From Phoebastria nigripes (Eukaryota; Chordata; Aves; Procellariiformes; Diomedeidae), in the NCBI GenBank assembly GCA_035582835.1, contig JAYKAV010002932.1, positions 3,376,702-3,440,701 of the forward strand: a stretch of 64,000 nucleotides of DNA, given 5' to 3'. The position numbers and the translations under genes were made by a program. Positions within the stretch are counted from its first letter, which is position 1. The number at the start of each line of letters is the position of its first letter. Shown here in pieces: positions 35,173-47,000 of the stretch. Under the pieces are notes generated by a model, which was not told the origin of the DNA, made no database searches, and saw nothing but the letters and a program-made list of their open reading frames with translations.

Positions 35173-37858
35173 AGCCTCAGGGTCTTGCTTGATTGTTTAT
35201 CCTGTAGGTCAAACGGCTTAGATTTTACTTTTCTGTTGCAGCTTCTTTTATATTTATTTAGAGCTTTATTTCAAAATTTTAATGTGTCTCCTCATGTAGC
35301 CATCACCTTTTCACGTTTATTTATTCTCTTCCGTATTAATGAAAGTCATAAAGTTCAAATTATATCATCTCAGTCAGGATGGGTGAGATAGCTAAACATT
35401 TTTCTTCTTAACTTGGATCCTGATTCAGTTCTAACTATCAGCATGTGCTTTAATCATAATATTGCTCAGATCCAGTATGTTTTCAGTGCTTCTTCTACAC
35501 AGAAATTTTTTGTTAAATTGAAGTATTCTGGTGTTTGTAGGACTGAGCAATTACCCAGCCTCACTATGTATGTCAGAGTGCTGAGCCCTAGAGAGGCTGA
35601 ACACTTGTCTCGTCATCCAACATGAACATCTAATTCTTCAGGGGTCCATCTTTCACTGCAGAGAGGTGCAAACATTTTCAGCAATCCTGCAAACAAGTAT
35701 TGAATAGATTGAAACTTTCTAAAAAATTGGACAGGTTCTTTTGTCAGTCTTTTTTTGTTCTTGTCTTGATTTGTTTCTATTCTCCAACTACTTGACTTGT
35801 TCTGTTTATAAGTCTTTTTTTCCTCCTCCTGTGAAAGACTACCTGTCCGTCCCCTGGTAATTGTAGAATTTATGCCAGAAGCTCCTTCTTCAAAGATATA
35901 TCTATACAAAAATTCTCAGGTGGGTATTGCTTTCCCTTGATGTGTGTAGTCCTTTCTGCAAAAATAAGAAAAATCGCACTCTGTCATTCCCAAAGTCAGA
36001 TCTTTCCTTTTTTGAAGAATATATTTTAAATCACAGTCACTTTGAATTCCTGTATTTCCTTTGTATCTGAACACTCCCCAATTCTCCTGTTTGACAGCAG
36101 CAGGTAAAGCTTCTCCCCTCTAACCTGTGAAGTTAGTGAAGGAAGAAGTGAAGATGAGAACTGAGACAGTGATAGGAAATGGGAGAGATGAAAGGACAAG
36201 ATGGCTGTGGTTTGCTTGGGAGACTGTAAAGACATAAAGCAGCTCCATTGCCGAAGTCTTGTTTTCAGGATTGAGCTCTGGTGGAATTCAAAGCTACCCC
36301 AAGCACTGAACAGCACTCAGGACAGCAAGATGCACATGTCCTCCTTTCAGGTGAGAGGCAGCAGAGGTCTTTGTGACTGGGAATGTGGACAGAGCTGGTT
36401 CTCCCTGTGTGGAATAAAAAAACTGGATGTATGCTAGGGCATGAATCAAAATGGTAGAAACACTTTTTTTCATGCTGTCCTCAATGCACATTTAGAATAT
36501 AGTTAGAAATAGCTGGGAAAGTACTACTTTATAGTAGTCATAATNAAAAATTAGTTCTTAGGATTGCCATCTGATGACGTGGATATGTTGGTTTTGGTAC
36601 CTATCTACTCCAAGCTGACTGAATACAGAGCAGTGTCAGAACAACTTTGGCAATTCAGCAGAGCTTGCAAGCATGTGGGTAACTGTAATCATAAAATTAG
36701 TTTAATTTGATTTTTACACTGCTGATCTGGGTCCACAGTTGTCACCTGCATAAAAATGGTAAACAGTGAAATTTGGGTCCTACTACGATATTAAGCGCTT
36801 GATCAAACAGAAATACTTCTGGTCTCTCTTCATATACACCAAAACCCCAGCAGAGGAGGGTACTACTTTGTAGTCTTGTCACTACAGAAGAAAAGAAAGC
36901 TTTGCTTGTTCTACTTTTGTCTGTCTTTGAGTCCAAAAATTCAGGGCATCAGAGGCTTGCTAAAAGATTTGGGATCTCTTTGGTTTAAATAATAAATGGT
37001 AACAACGATAACTACTGCTTTACAATTAAAATATTTATTATGTCCATTAGTAATGATATTTCAGGTCTAGCAGTTAACCAAATATGTATGCCAAAGATGC
37101 TCTCAGCAAGATGAAATTTTTACATCCTGAACTGAAATTTGACGTCTCCCCCGCCAATGGCCACACTACCTCCTTCTCATTTAGTTGTGAGTCACATACT
37201 GTCTTAGTAAAGTGTGAATATAATGTGTTGCACAAAGCCACTGTAATGACCTAAAAGCACTCTAACAGATGATCAGATTATGTGAACAAGAGCCTAAAAA
37301 ATAGGTTTTACTAACGTTTGTCACCAAAAAACCCTAAAATGATCTTTGGCTAAGGTCTATGCAAGACGGTATCTCTGCCACAGTTTCAAATGAAGATGTG
37401 GCAGTCTTTACTGTTTGCTGTTCAGTGTCAACATCATCACTTAGATGAGAAATAATAAAGAAGTAATAAACCCTCAAGTTTTTACAAATGTTGTTGGATT
37501 GAATTGAATTTTACAAATATCAGCATATTTGGGTAAATCTTTTTTTGTCACTGAATTAGTATATTCTGTTTATCTTCTTAGAAAATAAGCACACGAGTAT
37601 TAGATATGTTTTCTGTACTTGAAATTTTGTCTTTTTTTCTTACCAATATTATAATTACATACAAAATAGTAAAAAATTGGGGTGCCTTTTTTTTTTTGTG
37701 TGTGTGTATTGAAAGAGTTCCTTAACATGGAGCACTATGAAGATGTCATTGTTGCTGGTAAAAAAGCTAAGAACATTGTTTTGGTCATTCACGTTCATCT
37801 GAAGGAAAAAAAAAAGCAATGCATTTACACTTTAATATTGTATCATATAAATAGACAT

Positions 37859-38038
37859 CTATAGCTCTGCATACATTATTAATACGGGTTTATTGCCTGC
37901 TTTATTGGTTTCACTACTGTTTCTCCTCTTGGGAAGCCATGTAAAATACAAAGACTGCACAAATGCCCACATTACGAGAGCCACTATATACAAAGCAAAT
38001 AAGATTGCACAAGTACAAATATTCACTTGAGTCGCTTC
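37859..38038 (-). CDS. Candidate last coding exon with a membrane segment, unrecognised
   Basis: On the minus strand an acceptor ending 'gtgaattgcag', with a moderately T-rich tract upstream, opens in phase 0 into 59 codons and a stop. Residues 5-27 are strongly hydrophobic (NICTCAILFALYIVALVMW lies within), followed by a basic turn LPKRR and a polar tail ending in VLIMYAEL. That order (membrane span, stop-transfer basics, short cytoplasmic tail) is what a type I receptor's last exon looks like. The 5' neighbour exon is not visible, the codon use is AT-rich, and I know no matching protein. A random hydrophobic frame in AT-rich DNA would look similar. Confidence 0.25.
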   Translation of the reverse strand, partial: EATQVNICTCAILFALYIVALVMWAFVQSLYFTWLPKRRNSSETNKAGNKPVLIMYAEL

Positions 38039-38875
38039 CTGCAATTCACATAACATAATAACAAATAGTCCATAAATGCAATCCCCCTAGCTACTGCTAT
38101 TATTCCAAGTATTTTATGTTTTTTATCTAGGACACTTGTGCTGCTATTAGAATACCGAACAAAATTTTATTCCTGTATTTTCTGACAAGAAAACAGAGTT
38201 CTTCTTGAGAAGAAACAGAAAACATTAAATATTACTCAGAACCACCTCAACTGTATAGTAGATGCTAAGGAGGCCTAGTACTGAGTTTTTCTCTGGTTCT
38301 GAAGAACTAGGTTTTTCTAAGTTTCACTTCAGAAATGTGTTTAAGACTTTAACAAAAGAGGTATTAGTAGTGTAAAATACATGCAAAAGGGGAACACTGG
38401 AGACAGGATTATTTTCAAGTTAACCTTGTGTCAACCACTGACATATTGTCTTATGAAAGCTTCCTAACCTACAGAATCTCAGACTGACGTCGTACAGGTT
38501 ACAAGTTCAACAATCCCCACTCCCAGCACTTTCAGAGGGTGTTTTTGGTTTGGTTTTGGTTTTTTTTTTGGTGCAAAATATAACAGACATAGTACTCCTC
38601 TAGATGCTGAATATATGAGAGTTGGTGATTTAAACTGGAAATGTTGTACAGTCTTTTGCGTGTGTGGGAATAACAGCAAGGAGATTGGGTCTGTAGCGTA
38701 CAGGGATACCACACGCAAAAACCTCCAGGGAGGGTTGCACTTAGCAAGCTGATTCTGGGCTTATGTAATGGAAGTTCTGAGTAACAAAGATGTAAGCTCC
38801 TGTTGTGCATCAGACTGGAAGAAAGAAAGTGTGGACTATTACAAGCAAATATTTCCATATTTCAGGTGAAAGCAT

Positions 38876-38937
38876 CAGACTTAGAGCTTGTGGGTTTTTT
38901 TGGTTGGTTGTGTTGGTTTTTTTTTTTTTTTTTTTTT
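38876..38937. repeat. GT-rich tract ending in T21
   Basis: A G/T-rich lead with GGTT units, then 21 Ts at 38917-38937. Confidence 0.85.
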
Positions 38938-39406
38938 AAAGCCACATGAAATGATAACATCTCTTTTGAATATTTTACCTGAAATCTTTAAGAAAACAAA
39001 CTTTGGTTGTTGAAGAAACGAATGTGAGAAAAGAGGATGAAAGATGATTCTATGCCACTTATGCGCAGAGAGATCTTTCAGGTAAGTGTGGTGTTATTTA
39101 ATACTAGATAACAGCATCAAGCTGTTTCAGCTGAGGCCAAATGAAGGAAAAAGGCCAGTGAAGGCCCTACCTTCAGAGTGCACTCTTGAGATAACATCAG
39201 TTGCACATCCACCAATTGATACAACGTGCTGTAGGTTCCCTTGTAGCTGCTGCATACAGTGTGTTCCTGTCAGGGGGCCAGGATGCTCCAGCAGTTTCTC
39301 TTTGTGACCTCTTCACTATAATTTCTAAAGGCATATCCTCTTCAATGTTGCCCCAGGATTTCTCTCAATGTTTAGAAATGTATTATTGCGGTTTTTTGCG
39401 TGGCTT

Positions 39407-39418
39407 CCCCCCCCCCCC
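39407..39418. repeat. Homopolymer C12
   Basis: Twelve consecutive Cs followed by AG, in an otherwise ordinary region. A run this long is prone to length errors. Confidence 0.9.
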
Positions 39419-41653
39419 AGTTTCTCCAACATCCAAACTTTTTCAGTCTCCTTCCCACACGTCACACAATTCCCCACCTGTTCTTTCTACTTTATTCCAT
39501 TTGTAACCTTCTCATTGTCTGTCTTCCCAGTTTAAANTTCCTGCATTAAACTTAAATGCGTTCCTTTGTGGACAATTTATGATGCTTTCAGGACCAACTG
39601 GTCACAGCAACTTTTTAAGTCCTTCATATGCCTTAGTTTTGGTAGCGCTTCATTCACCTGGCTGTCATTTGGTTCTCTTCATGCCAGTTTACCACCTCTA
39701 TGATGATTTCTTGCATCTCTTTTCTGTGTCCATGGCCCATCCTCCTTCTGTGTACTACCGCAGGGCTGCTCCCATCAGTCGGCACTCCCTTGCAGACCTC
39801 ATGCAGGCTGTGGTGGGGCTTGCCACAGGCTGGCCCCAAAAGCTCTCTGCAGGCCCCACAAGTTGAAGGACTGCTTTGTGAAGTGCCCTGTCTTCCAATG
39901 AAAACTTCAAAGTGCTGCCCTCTTTGGTCCCTTTACTATGACAGCTGTCACAGCAGTATTTCCTACTTCGGTCACCTTGTTTTGGAAGGGCAAGCTACTA
40001 CCTTCCTCAGGATTTGGAAAGGTGGCTCCCTTCCCTGGCAGATCTTCCAACATAAAAGGAGCTTTCTGTAATGAAACAGAAACAGAGAAGAGCTTTATAA
40101 AGGTCTCCATGAGTCTGACACCTTGTGCTCAGGAGCAAGTGTCTGACTTCTCCATTCCTACCGCTGTCAGCATTGATAAGCCTCTCTTACCTGACATGAG
40201 CTTTTATTGCCCTTGACTGCTCTCCATTTATAAAGGTTAAATCTTCCCCTCTGTCTGTGCTTTATAGCAATATACTATTTAGAAAACAGTGCTTCCATTG
40301 AACACAATAAAGGCAGATGAATTTGGTGTGGTTGTTGGGGCTTTTTGGTTTTCTCCCCGTCCCCGTCCCCCCCAACAATAGGCCATTGAGTTAGGTGCAG
40401 CTTAAATTTTTTCACGTTCTGACATGCTACAATTATCACTGTAACAGGGGAATTACAGGAGGGTCAGCTGTTTGTCCCTGCTCAATACAGAGACAGACAG
40501 CACAGTGCAAGTCTGTTGTGTTCAGAGTTATGCCCACAAAAGAGGGGAAAAAAAATTCTACCTTTTAAATGATCTAATGGGTGGTTTTGTTTTGGTTTTT
40601 AAGCTCACTATTGCCAATGGGACACTTCAGACAGTAATGTCAAATCACTCATGCCATCTAGGTGTGAATGGGGACTGTCTTACTCTTCTTTGCAGGTAGG
40701 ACAAAAGACTTTGACATCTCCAGAAGGGTGAAAGATCCTCTTGTACTTCCCCAGCTCTTCCTTGAGTGTAATCCTGAAAGACCTGGGTTCAGTGACTGTT
40801 TGTGAAAGGTTCAGTGCTACATTTTCACAAGTGCTATCAATGAGCTTAGTTATTATCCCAGTTACGCTACCGTATTCCTGTTCAGCTTGCACTGGTTTTG
40901 TATGCTAGAACAGTTTGTCTTATGAAGGGGTGAGGAGAGAACTTTTTTGTTCTGCTTTTTTCATTTCAAATTACTTCCTAGATACAGGAATTATATTATG
41001 GCATTTGGAAGACCCTCAATTCTCTAACAACATACTGTGTATGTAACTTCATAGCAATTTTCTTTCCTTTTCAGCTCCCAAAAGTTTTACGTGCCCTGCT
41101 TCTTATTCTTCCTGCAGGAAACAGGATCTTCAGAGGGTTTTCTGAAAGCTCTTTGTAATATTAGCAAACATGTAGAGGAAAACCCTCAGGTTATGTTCAA
41201 CTCCTGGTATCCTTCACTTTAGATTTAAGAAATTCCCTTAAACTCTCATTAGTGGAGACCTTCTCATTTCTATAAAAGTTTAAAGAAAATCTTTGTCTAA
41301 TCAGAGATTTAGCACAGCTCCTCAGCGTGGTTGGAGAAAGTAGATTCTTTGTGCTTCTCTGTTCATTCTGGAGTTAAGACAATTGTTACAAAAATGTGTC
41401 TTCATTGATGCAACCCTCCAGTTCCCTCATCACTTTTAGACTTAGTACCTTTTCCTCTCTTCTGCCTTCTATAAATCTTTTAATTGATGGGAGGGAAAAG
41501 TCAGGTTTTGATTAAACACTGATGAATCCAGGCAGGATTATGTGGTTTCCCTCTGCAACTGTGTGAGCTGGTATTGGTAGAACACACTCTGCGTTCCTGC
41601 TGGTTTCTCACCTAATCTGACCCACTGTACATTAGGGGAATTTTGTTTGTGTA

Positions 41654-41698
41654 TGAAAAAAATGAAAATGAAAATGAAAAAAAAAAAAAAAAAAAAAA
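41654..41698. repeat. (GAAAAT)n leading into A22
   Basis: Three AAAATG-type units, then 22 As (41677-41698). No polyadenylation signal or retrocopy body was identified to the left, so I treat it as a simple repeat. Confidence 0.9.
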
Positions 41699-41782
41699 TC
41701 TGTGCTCCCCCTATGCTATTCCTGAGCTGAGAGCTGCCTTCCTTTTAACCTCTAGGGCTTGTAATTAGCTCCTATATCTGAC

Positions 41783-41918
41783 TCCCTTTTCTTTTTTTTC
41801 CTTTTCTTGGTTTTTTTTTTTTTTTCCTTTTGTTTATTTTTTCCTTTCTTTTTTTTTTCTTTCTTGTTCTTTCTTTTTTTCTTTCTTCCTTTTTTTCCTT
41901 TCTTCTTTTTTCCTTCCT
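41783..41918. repeat. 136-bp polypyrimidine tract
   Basis: C and T only, apart from four Gs and one A near the left and centre. Long mirror-like pyrimidine tracts can form triplex DNA. It lies 85 bases after the A22 run, so an A-rich and a T/C-rich strand face each other across 'ctgtgctcccc...'. Confidence 0.9.
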
Positions 41919-42050
41919 AAAATAACTATGCTCCTAAATCAAGAAACAAGCATCCTATCCACCTCCCCATGCGCATTTGAGTTGACTGGAAGCTCTGTGA
42001 TCTGAAACTTCCAGAATTCACAGTCCTCCCCATACTTTCTTCCTTACTTT

Positions 42051-42065
42051 AAAAAAAAAAAAAAA
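42051..42065. repeat. Homopolymer A15
   Basis: Fifteen As, close to the tandem duplication at 42094-42127. Confidence 0.9.
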
Positions 42066-42093
42066 GGGCATTTTTGTTTTGTAAAGCTATTGG

Positions 42094-42127
42094 ATGTAGA
42101 TATGGCTTAAATGTAGATATGGCTTAA
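42094..42127. repeat. Perfect 17-bp tandem duplication
   Basis: ATGTAGATATGGCTTAA occurs twice in direct tandem with no mismatch, and a third partial copy (ATGTA) follows. The lack of divergence suggests a recent slip. Confidence 0.95.
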
Positions 42128-45100
42128 ATGTATGTAAAACAAACACACACAAAAAATAGTACCCCAGCATCAAAACTTCTGTGGCTGACTTGTCTTCTCT
42201 AATTCATGAATATGACATATGGGCTTTCTCAGATAACTTTTAACAATTAGGAATCTTAAGGAGTTCCTGCAGCTTAATACACATCAATTGACCTAAATTT
42301 CACAGACAATGTGTATGTACCTCTAGCCTTAAGCAAACACCAGACAAAGCATAGAAGTTTAAATCTCACTGGAAAGCCAGCTTTAACCTACTTGCTTTTG
42401 CTACAAAATACTAAGTATCATTAGAAACCTCAAATGTGTAATGCTGGCAGAATCGTACAAATGTTTTTAGCTATGTTGAGGTCAGAATTTAAAACTGTGA
42501 TTGTTCAAAAATTAACAATATGAACTTTATTTTGGTTTGAGTTCAATCAAATCATGACGGTTTAAGCTGAAGAAGGAAATAATTTTCATGGCAGAGTTTT
42601 GGGAGAGAGGGAAGGAGACTTCTGAAAACTCTTCAGAACATATAATGCTGGGAGAAATTCCACTAATGAGAAGTGCAGGTACACCGTACTCAATGAATAA
42701 CGCATCAAAAAGAATCACTGCATTTCACATTGCTTTATAAATAATGGGATTTATCATGTGTGTGGGCCCATTCACAGATAAATAAATCAGTGNATGGTTA
42801 AGTATCTAGTTCAGCGTTCCAAATGGATAGTTTTGTATTATAAAAATGAACTTCTATTGGCTGTGAAAAGTGACCTCTAGATATAGGCAGCAGCAATTTT
42901 GATGGCAAAAATCCTCTAAGATGCGAAANGCATGCTAAATGTTGCATCATTGGTAGCACAATTTCCCACAAATTGCTTTGCTTTTCTTTAATCCTGTTTT
43001 TCAGGATTACCTCAAGAATTAAGACAGAATTTTGGTTTTGTGGTCCATTCTTTGTCTTAAACATGGTACAACCTAAATGAGGTACAACTGCGTTCAAATG
43101 TGCCAATTATTTTTCATATGAATTCCAAAATACTTACATCAAACTCAACTTATTTTGTTGGGCTCAACTGCTGGAGATTAGCCGTTGATAGCTTTTTGTT
43201 AGTATCACATATATTTAGCACTGTTTTTGCTTATGAAATTTCTCTCCATTCAATCAGATCTTATTTATTTTATTTATGTAGACCCATTATAAAATTATGT
43301 AGAACANGGAAGTTTCTAAGGGCCTTGTTCCCTTAATTAAACAATTAACTTGCCATTTTGGATTTGATCAAGAAATGATTGAACATGACAGATTGTCTCC
43401 CCTCTGGAGCACATAACTGTGTCAGGGTCAATCATGTTTCCTTTGGAGTCAGAGGGAAAGGGGCTTTCTCATAAATTAGAACACACTACTGATTTACAGT
43501 AGTAAATACCATACATAACTGATTTTGTTAAGGTTCTTATAAGATTAATAAAATAATCTGGAGACAATTTAGTATGTCAGCAAGGTGGTTATTTAAAAAT
43601 CAAATTACAACAAACTGAGAAGACCTATCAGCTGGGTGAAATTTTTCAATTATTTAGGAAGATGAGAAAATAGCTAACATGAAAAAGTCTAGAAAGAGTG
43701 ATGGAGCTGTAAATCCTTATTCTCTACTTGAGTATCAAAGCTGCCTTGTTGCCTTTTGCCCTACGTCCTGTACTTCGGGAAGGATGCGGCGGTTGTTGAT
43801 GTTTTGGAGGCTACAGAGGCAATTATTTCCAATTTAGCTAGGTTTCCTATTGTTGAGGAGTGCTCTGTCTGGAGGATGTAATACACCAAGACACTTTCTC
43901 ATATCTTAAGACAAGTTTGTCATCAAGCCAGGCGGCTGTATTGGTCTGCTGGCCTGTATTACTGTGCTTGTCAGTGTCAGAGCATCATAGAAAGCAAAAT
44001 TGAAACCNAGCAATGCAAATTACTAGAGCACTTCGAAATCCAGCAACCATGTGAAATGACCTCATACAATTTATGTGGAAAACAATTGCTAAGCATCCTT
44101 TGGATAATTTGCTTTTTCTTCCTCCATCTTTCCGTCGCTGCAGGCATTGTTGATTTTATTCCCAAGTTTATTATAACTTTATTATGTTTTTGGACTATTT
44201 GCTAGAAACAAACATGTTCCTTCTGCACTATTATAAAATGAATCAATAAATATTTTAAATGGTGCTTTTATCAGAAAACTAAGAATCTCTATAGCCACTT
44301 CTTCTACTCTATTGAAATGAACACCCATCATTTTGGCAGTTGTCCATCAGATGTTTGCAGAAGCTGAGTTATTTGCATATTGGAAACTGTTCACAGATAC
44401 ATTAAATAACATTTTATTGTGGACATCTGGTCTGCTAAAAATCTGCCAAAGTTTGTATCAGATAACTGCAGCAATTCAAATTTATAGAAGGAATCTGTTC
44501 TGAAAATATGTTAAAACTACTGTCCCTCTTTCATTTCCTAGCTTTTAGACAACATTATTTTGCAAAAGCTGTTCTTGTTAAGAGTCTGAGTCTTCCCTGC
44601 AGAATAGCTTCTGGTATTTGTTTCTAGGATGCTTATAAAGAACAAAGAAGTATCTGCATCTCCAGTTATGATTATGCAATGAAAAGAATGAGCCTGTGCT
44701 CAAATATGCTAGGGCTAAAAAATAATAAATAAAAATTAACTTTCCAGATAAGCCGATATATGGCTATGCATTTCGTAAAATGACTAAACTAAACACATAT
44801 GCTTTAGACTGCCTACAACATCTGTAGGTTATGTAGGAGTAATTTAACTTCATTCTCTTCATTTCAAATATTCATTAGTTCAGAGCTGTGTATTTAACAT
44901 TAGAATAGATTAATGACTTGTTTCACCAATTTATTTTTTTTAGGTGAAATTCAATGGCCTGTTCTTTTATGAAAATAAAAATGTGACTCCATCCCAAAAA
45001 AGAGGAGGCTTTTTTTTTTTTTTTGCAGTTGATGTTTGATGATACTTATAGTACGAGGCCAGTTTCAGTATGCCTTACTACATCCACGTTGAATTGTGTT

Positions 45101-46089
45101 TTGACATGTCACTGTCAAAGGGCCTAGGGTTTCTGTCAATCGGGCTATACAGAGTAGTAATTAATTTTGTTATAAGAGTGTCAGCGTCTGAGAATTTTCT
45201 GAGATAGGGCTCAGCCTCTGCACTGTCCTAGGTTGACTGCCACCAGTTCTCTTTTAATAACACGGAAAGGATGCTTGCTCTGTGTGGCTTTTGGCTAGTA
45301 CCATGTAAGTTGCACTATTGACAAGGAACAAAAGGCCAAGTCCTGCTGTGATATACGCATAATAAACGAGTTAACTTTAATAGGGGGTGATGGGGATGGC
45401 ATTCTGCAGATGTTTCTGGGAGAGACCTGCCCATAACAAGCCCTAACGTGGATTTAGCCTGCGGATCCACGGTATGATTTCTTTAACAGTAAATCTGTCT
45501 TAGGACAGCAGCCTCTTCTGTCTGAACCATTTCAAACTTGCCCTGACAGTGGATATGATCATACGGTGCAGATTCAGCCATTTGAATGGTTGTTTAATGT
45601 GGCCATGCAGTAGACCCGCTCTGTGAAATGATCCTTTTCTTTGAGCAGGTGTGTGTATGAGTTGGGGAGGGGGTAATATTTTTAAATACCACAGCTGGAT
45701 CACTTCACAGATCTATTTTGAAACATAGCCATAGAAACAACTGAATCAGCACAACTGATTTGGAGAGTAAGTTGTAGTGTTAAGGAGAAGAAGCAACTGA
45801 TGAAGATAAGGATTTCCTGCACTTGATTTACCATAAAGGAACTGTAATTTATTTTTTGGGTACTATTCAGCCAGTTGGAACTTTCTGCTTTCTACTTGCT
45901 ACAACAGCTTTAAAAACTAACATGTGTGCTCTGCATGTGTACTTTTCACAAATTAAGTTCCTCCTGCCCAACAGAAAATAATTAAAAATTTAATATTTTG
46001 TGCTATATTATAACATTGATCTGAGGAGTCCAAACCATGTTACAAGAACCTGAGGAGGTGAGTCAGGAGAAGAGCAGAGAGAAGGACCA
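42128..46089. other. AT-rich non-coding DNA
   Basis: No transposon or exon recognised. 'gagttatttgcatattgg' near 44370 contains an octamer-like ATTTGCAT site. Confidence 0.5.
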
Positions 46090-46123
46090 CCCCATTCCCC
46101 TTCCCCCTCCCCCCGCCCCCCCC
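46090..46123 (-). repeat. C-run cluster; quadruplex-capable on the minus strand
   Basis: Runs of 4, 4, 5, 6 and 8 Cs separated by 1-3 bases. The complementary strand therefore has five G runs of at least four with very short loops, an almost ideal G-quadruplex motif in an AT-rich setting. Confidence 0.85.
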
Positions 46124-46589
46124 AAATTATAGTCTTCTGACAATTTTTCAACTTCCCTTATACAAATTATCACATTTATGTATTACATGAATAAGCATTA
46201 GATGTTGGATAACTGAGTTACAGTTAGTGATAGGAATTTCAAAACCAGTCTGGGTTGGTTTCACTCCATTTCCATGAAATTCGGAAGGATGGCACCAGAA
46301 ACACAAAATGGCCAATGCTTCATGTTTTAAAAACATGTCATTTAATCACCCATCAGACAGCAAATATGGCTGAAGGAGTCCTAACTAGAACTATGCAAAC
46401 TATTTAAAACACAGTCCAGACATGGTGTCAAGTTATCTAGTTTCAGGCGTTATTTCAGTTTGAACCTTTCCATGTGTTCTTTAACAAACTGACAGTGGTG
46501 TGAAAACTTAGATCCTATTTCAGGCAAAGCCAGGCTGATCTCTGACTCTCTATGAAAGCCATAGAAAACCAAAATACACTTTCTGCATT

Positions 46590-46620
46590 TGTTTTTTTTT
46601 GGTTTTTTTTGGTTTTTTTG
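46590..46620. repeat. (GGTTTTTTTT)n tract
   Basis: Three T runs of 8-9, 8 and 7 separated by GG, a 10-base period. It lies 240 bases before the larger G/T tract. Confidence 0.85.
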
Positions 46621-46813
46621 TATGCCATTTCTGCCTCCACCACATTAAACTTAAGACCCTTCGAGTAAGGGACAATTTTTCTTGTTTGCCAGTAGTGGTG
46701 TTCTGAGCTTAATTTTCTTCCTGACATTTGATTAAACTATGCACAATCTGGATTAACAAGCTTTGTGAACATCCCATTGGAAAAGGAATCAAGGTGTGAT
46801 GAAAAGAACTATG

Positions 46814-47000
46814 GGGTTTTTTTGGTTTGAGGTTGGATTTTTTTTTTTTTTTTTTTGGTTGGGGTTTTTTGGGGTTTTTTTTTTGGGGGGTTGGGGGTTT
46901 TTTGTTTGTATTTTTAATTGTTTTTTATTGTGTTTTGGTTTTTATGGTGTTTTTTTCTGGTGTGTTGTTAGGTTTTTGTTTGTTGTTTTCTTTTTTTTAA
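46814..47000 (+). repeat. G/T-only tract with quadruplex-capable core
   Basis: About 190 bases almost wholly of G and T. The core at 46861-46897 has G runs of 4, 4, 6 and 5 separated by T6, T10 and T2, resembling a degenerate G4Tn array. It translates into a phenylalanine/glycine-rich frame (46796-47014) that is not a gene. Confidence 0.85.

Larger units (their letters stand above)
35173..41653. other. AT-rich non-coding DNA with a GC-richer patch
   Basis: Besides the membrane-segment candidate (37859-38038), the stretch at 39120-40220 is GC-richer and carries overlapping frames on both strands (plus 39700-40071, minus 39907-40110) without known domains. A consensus donor CAG|GTAAGTG lies at 39083-39088. 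Confidence 0.45.

Noticed and set aside
39039..39088. ATG-started 15-codon stretch ending in a perfect CAG|GTAAGTG donor
   Set aside because: It is too short, with an in-frame stop four codons upstream, no promoter features and no partner exon.
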